A stretch of DNA of 64,000 nucleotides, taken from assembly GCF_002953715.1 (NCBI RefSeq), contig NZ_CP025012.1, positions 3,038,001 through 3,102,000 of the forward strand, read 5' to 3'. Positions 39,813-47,777 of this stretch are shown one piece after another; the first letter of the stretch is position 1; every line of letters starts with the position of its first letter. The stretch comes from Rhizobium leguminosarum (GTDB lineage: Bacteria > Pseudomonadota > Alphaproteobacteria > Rhizobiales > Rhizobiaceae). The notes below the pieces were generated by a model that worked only from the letters and a program-made list of their open reading frames with translations, was not told where the DNA came from and did no database searches. The position numbers and the translations under genes are program-made.

Positions 39813-42200
39813 ATGTTTCTGGAAGATGAGTTTGCCATAGGGCGCATTCGCGCGCGCCGAATTTCCGTTTCAGTCCTTGTTGCCGTCACCGCTTTTGCCG
39901 CCTGCATCGCCGCGATGCTAGGGCTTGCCTCCGCCGCCCGCGCCGCCGAGACGCCGCAGGCATCCGTCCAGCTCGCAGCGCTTGTCCGGCCGAACGATGT
40001 CCGCAGCGGCTCGCTGCTCTTTCCGTCGAAGGAGCCGGGCTTCTATGTCGAAGCGCCGCGGCTGAAGAGTGATGTCGCCATCGATGTCTCCGGCCCGATT
40101 GCCAGGGTAAAGGTGACGCAACGCTTCCAGAATCCGAGCCAGGGTTGGGTCGAGGGCACCTACGTCTTTCCGCTGCCGGAGAATTCCGCCGTCGACGCGC
40201 TGAAAATGCAGATCGGCGAACGTTTCATCGAAGGCCAGATCAAGCCACGCCAGGAAGCCCGCGAGATCTACGAGCAGGCCAAGGCCGAGGGCAAGAAGAC
40301 GGCGTTGCTCGAACAGCAGCGGCCGAACATCTTCACCAACCAGGTCGCCAATATCGGTCCCGGCGAAACCATCGTCGTCCAGATCGAATATCAGCAGATG
40401 ATCCACCAGTCGGGCGGCGAGTTCTCGCTGCGCTTCCCGATGGTCGTCGCCCCGCGCTACAATCCGGCGCCGATCGTCCAGACCGTCGAGTTCAACAACG
40501 GCGCCGGTTTTGCCACACCGCGCGACCCGGTGGAAAACCGCGACAAGATCGAAGCCCCCGTGCTTGATCCGCGTGAGAACGCCAGGATCAATCCGGTTTC
40601 GCTGACCGTCGACCTCAAGGCCGGTTTCCCGCTCGGCGACGTCAAATCCTCCTTCCACGCGGTCGATATCAGCCAGGACGGCGACCAGGCGAGAACGATC
40701 AGCCTGAAGGCGGACTCCGTTCCCGCCGACAAGGATTTCGAGCTCACTTGGAAGGCAGCCCCGGGCAAGATGCCGAGTGCCGGCCTCTTCCGCGAAGTGA
40801 TGAACGGCAAGACCTACCTGCTCGCCTTCGTCACCCCGCCCACTGCCCCGGATGCAGCAGCACCGCCGGCAAGACGCGAGGTGGTCTTCGTCATCGACAA
40901 TTCCGGCTCGATGTCCGGCCCGTCGATCGAGCAGGCAAGGCAGAGCCTGGCGCTTGCGATCTCCAAGCTGAACCCCGACGACCGCTTCAACGTCATCCGT
41001 TTCGACGATACGATGACCGATTATTTCAAGGGTCTCGTCACTGCCACCCCTGACAATCGCGAAAAGGCGATCGCCTATGTCAGAGGCCTGACAGCCGACG
41101 GCGGCACGGAAATGCTGCCTGCCTTGCAGGCTGCGCTGCGTAACCAGGGACCGGTCGCAAGCGGAGCGCTGCGCCAGGTCGTGTTCCTGACGGATGGCGC
41201 GATCGGCAACGAACAGCAGCTTTTCCAGGAAATCACCGCAAACCGCGGCGATGCCCGCGTCTTCACCGTCGGCATCGGCTCGGCGCCGAATACCTATTTC
41301 ATGACCAAGGCCGCCGAAGTCGGCCGCGGCACCTTCACGGCGATCGGCTCGACCGATCAGGTGGCAAGCCGCATGGGCGAGCTTTTCGCCAAGCTGCGGA
41401 ACCCAGCCATGACCGATATCGCCGCAACCTTCGAAGGCATCGCAGCCGAGAATATCACGCCGAACCCTATGCCGGACCTCTATAGCGGCGAGCCTGTCGT
41501 GCTGACCGCGCAACTGCCCGAGAATAAGCCCGCCGGTAAGCTGCAGATCATCGGCAAGACCGGCGACCAGCCCTGGCGCGTGGAGATGAATATCGCCAAT
41601 GCCGCCAATGGCGACGGCATTTCCAAGCTCTGGGCGCGGCGCAAGATCGACGATTTCGAGGCGCGCGCCTATGAACGTCAGGATCCGGCCGCGCTCGACA
41701 AGGATATCGAGACCGTGGCGCTCGCCCATCACCTCGTCTCCCGCGTCACCAGCCTGGTCGCCGTCGACGTCACCCCGTCTCGCCCGGTCGATCAGCCGCT
41801 CGGCTCAACCAAGCTGCCGCTCAACCTGCCGGAAGGTTGGGATTTTGATAAGGTCCTCGGCGAAAACCCCGCCCCTCTTGGCGGCGCGGAGCGCCATGGC
41901 TCGGTTACGCCGGCAGGAAACGCCGGACCGGAACAGGCTGCGGCCGAAACACAGGATCTCGCCGCGTCGCCTGAGATCGCAAACATGATGGCCGCAGCCC
42001 CGACCGCCAAGGCCGCCACCATGATCGCGCAAAAAAGCACGACCGTGAACCTGCCGCAGACGGCGACGCGCGCCGACGAGCAGATCATCCGCGGGCTGAC
42101 CATGTTGCTCCTCGCGCTGACGGCGGCAAGCGGGCTGGCCGTCTGGCGGCGGCGCCTCAAGGGCATTATCGCAGTCGGAGCCAAGCGAAATGGTCTCTAG
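39813..42200 (+). CDS. VIT/VWA domain protein, sortase target ('marine proteobacterial sortase target' type)
   Basis: A 795-residue exported protein. After an N-terminal signal sequence (about 19-48, ending SAARAAE) come a VIT domain (about 85-215: VTQRFQNPSQGWVEGTYVFPLPENSAVDALKMQIGERFIEG) and a VWA domain (about 355-530) with an intact MIDAS motif D-N-S-G-S and FLTDG. The C-terminus has a sorting signal: LPQTA (747-751), a hydrophobic helix and WRRRLK. ATG 39813 has GAGGG 8 nt upstream; ATG 39807 is possible. It overlaps the sortase gene by 11 bp, so the pair is co-translated. Likely cell-envelope anchored, ligand unknown. Confidence 0.92.
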   Translation: MFLEDEFAIGRIRARRISVSVLVAVTAFAACIAAMLGLASAARAAETPQASVQLAALVRPNDVRSGSLLFPSKEPGFYVEAPRLKSDVAIDVSGPIARVKVTQRFQNPSQGWVEGTYVFPLPENSAVDALKMQIGERFIEGQIKPRQEAREIYEQAKAEGKKTALLEQQRPNIFTNQVANIGPGETIVVQIEYQQMIHQSGGEFSLRFPMVVAPRYNPAPIVQTVEFNNGAGFATPRDPVENRDKIEAPVLDPRENARINPVSLTVDLKAGFPLGDVKSSFHAVDISQDGDQARTISLKADSVPADKDFELTWKAAPGKMPSAGLFREVMNGKTYLLAFVTPPTAPDAAAPPARREVVFVIDNSGSMSGPSIEQARQSLALAISKLNPDDRFNVIRFDDTMTDYFKGLVTATPDNREKAIAYVRGLTADGGTEMLPALQAALRNQGPVASGALRQVVFLTDGAIGNEQQLFQEITANRGDARVFTVGIGSAPNTYFMTKAAEVGRGTFTAIGSTDQVASRMGELFAKLRNPAMTDIAATFEGIAAENITPNPMPDLYSGEPVVLTAQLPENKPAGKLQIIGKTGDQPWRVEMNIANAANGDGISKLWARRKIDDFEARAYERQDPAALDKDIETVALAHHLVSRVTSLVAVDVTPSRPVDQPLGSTKLPLNLPEGWDFDKVLGENPAPLGGAERHGSVTPAGNAGPEQAAAETQDLAASPEIANMMAAAPTAKAATMIAQKSTTVNLPQTATRADEQIIRGLTMLLLALTAASGLAVWRRRLKGIIAVGAKRNGL

Positions 42201-42963
42201 GCTTTCTGCAAACCAGAATGAGGAAGCGGCCGAATTCGAGCCGCTTCCGACCTATCTGGAACTCGCCATGGCCGCCGCCACGGCCTATGACCGGCCGAAG
42301 ATGCGCCAGAAGAAGGGTTTCTTCCTCTGGCGTCTTTCCTCGATCGAAAAAGCAATCGCCTTTGCCATCGCCGGCCTTGCCCTCTATGGCCTGGCGCTGA
42401 TCGGCGACGGCTTCCTGCTGAAGGCGAAGGCGGAGCTTTCCCAGATCCTGCTGAAACGCGCCTTCGCCGCCGAATTGCGGGGCGAAGAAACAAAACCTTG
42501 GCCTTGGGCGGATTTCACCACCGAGGCCAAGGTGCGTGCCCCGCGCCTCGGCAAGGAGGCGATCGTGCTCTCCGGCGCCTCCGGCGAAGCTCTCGCCTTC
42601 GGTCCGGCCTGGCTCGTCAACACGCCACAGCCGGGCGAGGAAGGCACCTCCGTGATTGCCGCCCATCGCGACACGCATTTCCGCTGGCTGCAATATATAA
42701 GGCCCGGCGATACGATTGAAGTCACGCGCCGCGACGGCAAGCTGTTGACCTTCAAGGCCGGCGAGGGTCGCATCGCCCCGTGGGATGCAAGCGGCATCGA
42801 TCCCTCCTCCGATGGCCGCCGCCTGGTGCTGACCACCTGCTGGCCCTTCGACGCGACCGAACGCGGGCCGTTGCGCTACATCCTCGAGGCGGAACTGGTC
42901 GATGGCCAGGCGACAGGCTCGGTTCAACCGGTAAACACAAAGCCGTTATTGCAGACCGAATGA
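42190..42963 (+). CDS. class GN sortase (Gram-negative type)
   Basis: A 257-residue transpeptidase. A membrane helix (about 54-75) precedes the sortase barrel with the catalytic triad H159 (AAHRDTHF), C217 (LVLTTCWPF) and R225 (ATERGPLR). It should cleave the LPQTA motif of the overlapping target gene and attach it to an envelope amine. Its length and TTCWPF motif fit the proteobacterial 'GN' class, which typically has one dedicated target beside it. A PQQ-dependent sugar dehydrogenase gene follows after 58 bp. Confidence 0.92.
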   Translation: MVSRLSANQNEEAAEFEPLPTYLELAMAAATAYDRPKMRQKKGFFLWRLSSIEKAIAFAIAGLALYGLALIGDGFLLKAKAELSQILLKRAFAAELRGEETKPWPWADFTTEAKVRAPRLGKEAIVLSGASGEALAFGPAWLVNTPQPGEEGTSVIAAHRDTHFRWLQYIRPGDTIEVTRRDGKLLTFKAGEGRIAPWDASGIDPSSDGRRLVLTTCWPFDATERGPLRYILEAELVDGQATGSVQPVNTKPLLQTE

Positions 42964-43021
42964 GGTTGAAGCTCTCCCCTGCACGCTCCACGTTCAGCCT
43001 GGAGAGACGACAGGGAAGCCA

Positions 43022-44164
43022 ATGAAGAGAGTGTCTACCCTCCATTTCGCCGCCGCGCTGATCGTGTTCGGCGCCGCATCCGCCAATGCCGCCGATACCG
43101 TCAACACGCAGGGTCCAACCGTCCGTGTCGAAAAACTCGCCGACGGTCTCCAACATCCCTGGGCGGTCGAGGTGTTGCCCGATGGCGCCTATCTCGTCAC
43201 CGAGCGGCCCGGCCGCATGCGGATCGTCCGCGACGGCAAGGTCTCCGAGCCGATCGGCGGCGTGCCCAAGGTCAGCGCCCGCGGCCAGGGCGGCCTGATG
43301 GACGTGGCGCTCGCTCCGGACTTTGCGACCAGCCGCAAGCTCTATTTCACCGCCGCCATCGCCAACAGCCAGGGCTCCGGCACCGAAGCCTTCAGTGCCA
43401 CGCTTTCCACTGACGAGAAGACGCTCGATGCCGTGACGCCTGTTTTCACCATGCGGCGCTTCACGTCAGGCAATATCCAGTACGGCTCGCGCATCGCGAT
43501 TGCCCGTGACGGCTCGCTGTTCATCAGCGTCGGCGACCGCGGCGACCGCCGTCGCTCGCAAGACTGGCAGGACGATGCCGGCTCGATCATCCACATCAAT
43601 GCCGACGGCAGCATCCCTGCCGACAATCCGTTCAAAGACGGCGGCAAGGCGCTGCCGGAAATCTGGTCGAAAGGCCACCGCAACCCGCAGGGGATCACCT
43701 TCGACGCCGAGGATGGCAAGCTCTATACCGTCGAGCACGGCGCGCGCGGCGGCGACGAGATCAACCAGCCCGAGGCCGGCAAGAATTACGGCTGGCCGAT
43801 CATCACCTATGGCCGCGACTATTCGGGTGCCGAGATCGGCGAAGGCACCACCAAGGAAGGGCTGGAACAGCCGCTGCATTATTGGGATCCTTCGATCGCG
43901 CCCGGCGCGCTTGTCGTCTATCGCGGCGCCATGTTTCCGGAATGGGACGGCAATTTCATCGTCGCGGCGCTGAAGTTCCAGCTGCTCTCACGCATGCAGC
44001 GCGACGACGGCGGCGCCTCTGTCGCCGAAGAGCGCCTGTTCGAGGGCGAATACGGCCGCATCCGCGACGTCATCGTCGCGCCCGACGGCGCCCTGCTGAT
44101 GGTGACGGATGAGGACAACGGCGCGCTGTTGCGCCTCTCGCGCGCCGAAGCCGACAACGGCTGA
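43022..44164 (+). CDS. PQQ-dependent sugar dehydrogenase (glucose/sorbosone type), exported
   Basis: A 380-residue protein with a signal peptide (about 1-23, ...GAASANA) and a six-bladed beta-propeller of the soluble aldose/sorbosone dehydrogenase family: LADGLQHPWAVEVLPDGAYLVTERPGRMRIV, GRGQGGLMDVALAPDF-like ARGQGGLMDVALAPDF, SVGDRGDRRRSQDWQDDAGSIIHINADG, WSKGHRNPQGITFD with catalytic-type His and Arg, and EHGARGGDEINQPEAGKNYGWPIITYG. Oxidises periplasmic sugars if PQQ is available. It lies 58 bp after the sortase on the same strand, with GGAGAGACGACAGGGAAG before the start. A degraded copy of its last 30 bp occurs at 44739. Confidence 0.92.
   Translation: MKRVSTLHFAAALIVFGAASANAADTVNTQGPTVRVEKLADGLQHPWAVEVLPDGAYLVTERPGRMRIVRDGKVSEPIGGVPKVSARGQGGLMDVALAPDFATSRKLYFTAAIANSQGSGTEAFSATLSTDEKTLDAVTPVFTMRRFTSGNIQYGSRIAIARDGSLFISVGDRGDRRRSQDWQDDAGSIIHINADGSIPADNPFKDGGKALPEIWSKGHRNPQGITFDAEDGKLYTVEHGARGGDEINQPEAGKNYGWPIITYGRDYSGAEIGEGTTKEGLEQPLHYWDPSIAPGALVVYRGAMFPEWDGNFIVAALKFQLLSRMQRDDGGASVAEERLFEGEYGRIRDVIVAPDGALLMVTDEDNGALLRLSRAEADNG
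44120..44150 (+). repeat. left copy of a near-direct repeat (3' end of the sugar dehydrogenase gene)
   Basis: Positions 44120-44150, inside the last codons of the dehydrogenase gene, recur at 44739-44767 with one substitution and a 2-bp deletion. The repeat flanks a low-GC segment. Confidence 0.75.
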
Positions 44165-44268
44165 GATCACGAGAGGATGAGAAACGGACTGAAGGTGGAG
44201 ACCCAGCAAGCCGGAATCGAACGCCGTCATCGATCTCGACAGCGAACTGGGACACCAAACTCGAGCGT

Positions 44269-44655
44269 CTATTTACAACTATATTCCCAAATGAAGTATT
44301 GAGGATGCCTTGCATCCGGATCCTCATCTTGTTCCGGGTCTTTGCTCAACCATATGCCGCCAAGCGAAGAGACCCCGTTCTGGCAGCTCTTTTTGATCAA
44401 CTTCGCCACCATCTCGAAGACCTGCAAATGACGATCCCGAAACGACATATTCGCTAGCGGGCCACCGTATTTTTCTCCGTTATGAATGACTTCGATCCTT
44501 CGATCTTTGGAACCTAGAGCAGTGACCGAATAATTGAATTTCGAGCCGCTAAGCTGTGTTGTTCCACTATCTATAGCGTCGCGGGCATTCGCGGGTTCTA
44601 TGGCAATGATCAGAAGTCCCCACAACGCGATATACTTTAAATATCTAAAATACAT
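44269..44655 (-). CDS. small exported hypothetical protein in a low-GC island
   Basis: A 128-residue protein that I do not recognise. It has an N-terminal signal-type segment (YIALWGLLIIAIEPANA, cleavage likely after residue 24), and a mature part with DRRIEVIHNGEKYGGPLANMSFRDRHLQVFEMVAKLIKKSC and a Cys near each end (C97-type and the final CK). Its base composition is clearly lower in GC than all neighbours, and it lies between repeated ends of the dehydrogenase gene, both signs of acquisition by transfer. Confidence 0.65.
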   Translation of the reverse strand: MYFRYLKYIALWGLLIIAIEPANARDAIDSGTTQLSGSKFNYSVTALGSKDRRIEVIHNGEKYGGPLANMSFRDRHLQVFEMVAKLIKKSCQNGVSSLGGIWLSKDPEQDEDPDARHPQYFIWEYSCK

Positions 44656-44738
44656 GAGAGCCGCTCCGCCTACATTCGACCGATGGTATGGTCTTCATCC
44701 AATTACACAATCAAACAATTTTTCGTGGCGCCCGCAAT

Positions 44739-44767
44739 GGCGCGCTGATGCGCCTCGCGCGCCGAAG
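44739..44767 (+). repeat. right copy of the dehydrogenase 3'-end repeat
   Basis: Twenty-nine bases nearly identical to 44120-44150; translated in the corresponding frame it gives GALMRLARR against GALLRLSRA of the real gene. It lies 575 bp after the dehydrogenase stop. Confidence 0.75.
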
Positions 44768-44789
44768 ACAACAATAGAAGACAACAATA
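44764..44789 (+). repeat. perfect 13-bp tandem duplication
   Basis: GAAGACAACAATA occurs twice without a gap (44764-44776, 44777-44789), directly at the right end of the dehydrogenase-derived repeat and just before the DUF3052 gene. Confidence 0.9.
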
Positions 44790-44798
44790 GTTGAGGGG

Positions 44799-45269
44799 TC
44801 ACAGCAGGCCGCGCAATTCCTTGCGGATGACGAATTTCAGCCCGGACCAGATTTCATCGACGGCGCAGACCTTGATGTCGACGAGACCCATCGGAAGCAG
44901 AACCTCCCGCAGCACGTCTTCAGTGATATCAGTCGGCACCCTCGAACTCTTCTTAGGCCAGGAGATCCAGACCATGCCATTCGGAACCAGAACAGGCAGG
45001 AGCGCAGGCGCGGTCCGCTCTAGCACGGCCCGTTCGGTCGTAAAGAGATGCACATAGTCGAATACCCGTGCGGGCGTCTCCGGAAGTGCCCGAACGACCG
45101 AGGCAAAGCCGTCGAAACGGTTGATATCGCCGATCGTTTCAGGAACGCTGAGAAGAGCCGCCGCCTGCCCACGCGCAAGGCCGAGCTTCCTGGCCAGCGG
45201 TGTGCCGGAATAACCGACCGCCTTGGGCGCTGCCGTGTCGTCAGCCTGCGGCCTCTCTTCGCCTCGCAT
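44799..45269 (-). CDS. DUF3052 family protein
   Basis: A 156-residue soluble protein: GYSGTPLARKLGLARGQAAALLSVPETI is the usual DUF3052 opening, and LVPNGMVWISWPKKSSRVPTDITEDVLREVLLPMGLVDIKVCAVDEIWSGLKFVIRKE is its conserved second half. Function unknown. The start ATG at 45269 has GGAGGTGAAGG immediately upstream; the open frame extends further but without a site. It is divergent from an EamA exporter gene, sharing a 104-bp gap. Confidence 0.88.
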   Translation of the reverse strand: MRGEERPQADDTAAPKAVGYSGTPLARKLGLARGQAAALLSVPETIGDINRFDGFASVVRALPETPARVFDYVHLFTTERAVLERTAPALLPVLVPNGMVWISWPKKSSRVPTDITEDVLREVLLPMGLVDIKVCAVDEIWSGLKFVIRKELRGLL

Positions 45270-45373
45270 GCCTTCACCTCCGCCAATCCGCGTGAAGTCT
45301 TCGCCCTTGCCGAAAAGAAATGCAACTGCTAACCGCTTCGGCACATCACCGCCCTTCCCTCATCGAGGATGAC

Positions 45374-46264
45374 ATGACGCGCGTTCAGGCGAACCTCCTC
45401 CTATTGCTTGCAGCCGCCATCTGGGGCGGCGGCTTCGTCGCGCAGTCGACGGCGATGAAGGCGATCGGCCCTTTCTGGTTCATCGGCCTGCGTTTTGCCG
45501 TAGCCACGCTGGCCGTGCTGCCCTTCGTCCTTTTCGAAGCGCACAAGGCAAAGGAGAAGACCAGCGCACGCCATGCGAAGCTCTATATCCTGATCGGCCT
45601 TGCCCTTTTCGGCGGTGCAGCCACGCAGCAGGTCGGACTGCAGACGACGACGGTGACGAATTCCAGCTTCATCACCGGCCTCTATGTCGTCTTCGTGCCG
45701 CTGATCGCCGTGTTCTTCCTGCGCCGTGCCCCGCATTGGATCATCTGGCCGGGCGCGCTGATGGCTGTCACCGGCATCTATCTCCTGTCCGGCGGCCATC
45801 TCTCGGCGCTGACGCCAGGCGATCTGCTGACCGTCGTCTGCGCCGTCTTCTGGGCGATCCAGATCACCCTTGCCGGCACGACCGTTTCGGAGACCGGAAG
45901 GCCGCTCGCGCTCTCCGCAGTGCAATTCGCCGTCACCGCAGTCTGTGCGCTGGCCGTTGCCGCAGCCGTCGAACCGGTCAGCCTTTCGGCGATACAGGCC
46001 GCGGCGCCGGAGATCCTTTATGTCGGCATCTTCTCCTCGGGCGTTGCTTTCGTGCTGCAGGTGATCGGCCAGCGCTACACGACGCCCTCCCAGGCCGCGA
46101 TCTTCCTTTCTTCCGAAGCACTCTTTGGCGCCTCGCTCGCCGCCCTGCTGCTCGGCGAGACGATGCCGGTAACAGGCTATGCAGGTTGCGCGCTAATGTT
46201 TATCGCTATGCTTGTAGTCGAACTCGTGCCGGGACTGACCCGGCGGCGCTTGCCAGCCGCGTGA
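45374..46264 (+). CDS. DMT (EamA) family transporter
   Basis: A 296-residue ten-helix exporter with two EamA repeats (about 8-140 and 150-285), beginning MTRVQANLLLLLAAAIWGGGFVAQSTAMKAIGPFWFIGLRFAVATLAVLPF. Conserved second-repeat features are AVFWAIQITLAGTTV and SGVAFVLQVIGQRYTTPSQAAIFLSSEALFGASLAALLLGE. Probably exports amino acids or other metabolites. GAGGATGAC lies just before the ATG at 45374. Confidence 0.9.
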   Translation: MTRVQANLLLLLAAAIWGGGFVAQSTAMKAIGPFWFIGLRFAVATLAVLPFVLFEAHKAKEKTSARHAKLYILIGLALFGGAATQQVGLQTTTVTNSSFITGLYVVFVPLIAVFFLRRAPHWIIWPGALMAVTGIYLLSGGHLSALTPGDLLTVVCAVFWAIQITLAGTTVSETGRPLALSAVQFAVTAVCALAVAAAVEPVSLSAIQAAAPEILYVGIFSSGVAFVLQVIGQRYTTPSQAAIFLSSEALFGASLAALLLGETMPVTGYAGCALMFIAMLVVELVPGLTRRRLPAA

Positions 46265-46752
46265 ACACGCGTCCAAATATGGGTGAGTCACGCATCGGAA
46301 AAAAAAATTGATTTGCCGCGAGAGACGCGTTCACGTTGCATTTTTGGGAAAATCTGCTCGGAACTTATATTGCAGACGATATAAAACGTTAATCATTCCC
46401 TATCAGCGAAGGAAATTTTGCATTTTTTCGCAAATTGGATATCGACAGGGGTGTGCCCGCAACGACACGCTAAAAAACTTTTGCTTGCCAAAATCCTTTA
46501 AACGCAGCACTCTCAGCGCGTTCGGGCATTTTGCGAGCATGGGAAGTCCTTAAGTATTTGCGCGCCGGGAACGCTAATATCCCGGTCAGCCGGTTCCGAA
46601 AATGGCGGGCGAAAGTCCTGCCTGGAACAGGCCGAGGTAGAGGGGACCTTTTTCTCAAATTTCAAGAATTGCCTGCCAACACCTCCCCGCAAGGAGGCAA
46701 TGCTATGATGCTGCCCGTGTGGATGGCGGGCAGAGAGAAAAGGACCTGAGGC
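46265..46752 (+). other. 488 bp AT-richer region with the structured leader of the cold-shock gene
   Basis: No coding frame is convincing. The composition is AT-rich against the neighbourhood. The right part probably is a long 5' untranslated leader typical of cspA-type genes: CCTCC/GGAGG hairpin (46682-46697) and CTGCCCG/CGGGCAG hairpin (46711-46733) lie just before AAAGGA of csp. A possible -10 (GATATAAAA) is near 46377-46386, which would give a leader of about 360 nt; no good -35 was found. Confidence 0.5.
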
Positions 46753-46968
46753 ATGGCAGAGACTGGCACTGTAAAATTCTTCAATACCGACAAAGGCTTC
46801 GGCTTCATCAAGCCGGACCGGGGCGGCGCCGATATCTTCGTTCACATTTCTGCCGTTCAGGCCTCTGGCCTGGCCGGTCTGACGGAAAACCAGAAGGTAA
46901 GCTTCGACACGGAGCCGGATCGCCGCGGCAAGGGCCCGAAGGCCGTCAATCTGCAGATTGCGGGCTGA
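46753..46968 (+). CDS. cold-shock domain protein (CspA family)
   Basis: A 71-residue single OB-fold protein that binds RNA and single-stranded DNA. RNP1 is KGFGFI (15-20) and RNP2 is DIFVHISA (28-35); C-terminal KAVNLQIAG. Length is typical. AAAAGGACCTGAGGC precedes the start. A long structured leader suggests temperature or stress control of translation. A terminator follows at 47002. Confidence 0.95.
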   Translation: MAETGTVKFFNTDKGFGFIKPDRGGADIFVHISAVQASGLAGLTENQKVSFDTEPDRRGKGPKAVNLQIAG

Positions 46969-47001
46969 ACCCTTAACAAGGCTGGCGAGTTCGAGTTGAA
47001 G

Positions 47002-47023
47002 CCCGGCAGCAATGCCGGGTTTT
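47002..47023 (+). terminator. rho-independent terminator of the cold-shock gene
   Basis: CCCGGCA (47002-47008) and TGCCGGG (47013-47019) around GCAA, then TTTTGTC. Confidence 0.88.
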
Positions 47024-47115
47024 GTCGTTCAGCCTTCGTTCAGCTACAAATCTGTACTACTCTCATCATCGAGAAAGGGGCCGGCGTTCGGTTCCCGGGA
47101 TTAGGATTTATGCTT

Positions 47116-47583
47116 ATGAACAGGCTCGCCAAGACCCTTCTGCTGACGGCAACCGCTGCAGCACTCACGCTTTCCGCCATCGGTGAAGCGTCGGCCCGCG
47201 ACCGCCACTGGCGCCACGGCAATCACGGCAACAACGATGCGTGGGTCGGCGGCGCCGTCGGCCTTGCCACCGGCCTGATCGTCGGTTCGGCCATCGCCAA
47301 CGCCAATAATGGTCCGGTCTACGAAGAGCGCCGCTACATCGACCCGGCCTACGAGCCGGATTATTACGAACCCGCTCCGGTCTATCGCGCCCCGCGCCGC
47401 GTCTATGTCGATCAGCCGCAATATGTTGAGCAACCGCGATATTATGCGCCCGTCCGCACAGCAGTAGAGCCCTGGTCGCCGCAATGGGAGCGCTATTGCT
47501 CCTACCGCTACCGCTCCTTCGATCCGCGCAGCGGCACCTATATTGGCAATGACGGCCGCAGCCACTTCTGCACCGCCGGCTGA
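47116..47583 (+). CDS. BA14K family exported protein
   Basis: A 155-residue protein with a signal peptide (about 1-27, ...GEASA), a glycine/alanine-rich hydrophobic stretch (GGAVGLATGLIVGSAIANA, about 44-62), a Tyr/Pro-rich middle (YEPDYYEPAPVYRAPRR) and the BA14K ending CSYRYRSFDPRSGTYIGNDGRSHFC. The founding member is a Brucella immunoreactive protein with lectin-like activity needed for normal LPS. ATG 47116 (AGGA 9 nt upstream) is preferred to ATG 47110. Confidence 0.9.
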   Translation: MNRLAKTLLLTATAAALTLSAIGEASARDRHWRHGNHGNNDAWVGGAVGLATGLIVGSAIANANNGPVYEERRYIDPAYEPDYYEPAPVYRAPRRVYVDQPQYVEQPRYYAPVRTAVEPWSPQWERYCSYRYRSFDPRSGTYIGNDGRSHFCTAG

Positions 47584-47605
47584 TCCCTCGATTATCCCCA
47601 ATGCC

Positions 47606-47636
47606 AAGCGCCGCTTTTCAGCGGCGCTTTTGTTTT
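47606..47636 (+). terminator. rho-independent terminator of the BA14K gene
   Basis: AAGCGCCGC (47606-47614) pairs with GCGGCGCTT (47621-47629), loop TTTTCA, followed by TTGTTTT. Confidence 0.9.
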
Positions 47637-47664
47637 GCCTGGGTCAACCGGCCTTCTTGTTCCC

Positions 47665-47777
47665 AGAGCATGATGCCGAAAAGTGTGCGCGGTTTTCGGA
47701 CGACATCATGCTCTATTTCTTTGATTTAGATCAGGCTTCAGATTTTAGGCCGATCGGGCCTAAAATCATCCTGATCT
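47665..47777. repeat. palindromic intergenic repeat, copy 1 (plus orientation)
   Basis: First hairpin: AGAGCATGATG (47665-47675) with CATCATGCTCT (47704-47714), inner CCGAAAA/TTTTCGG. Second hairpin: AGATCAGG (47728-47735) with CCTGATCT (47770-47777), inner GATTTTAGGCC/GGCCTAAAATC (47741-47767). The core AAAAGTG...GCGGTTTT is shared with three other places in the window. The second hairpin runs into the 3' end of the SDR gene. Confidence 0.85.

Noticed and set aside
39918..41732. A 604-codon open frame opposite the VIT/VWA gene
   Set aside because: Composition is that of antisense to GC-rich coding sequence, while the sense strand has signal peptide, MIDAS motif and sorting signal in order.
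44269..44655. The low-GC island as an insertion sequence
   Set aside because: No transposase frame and no terminal inverted repeats; only near-direct flanking repeats.
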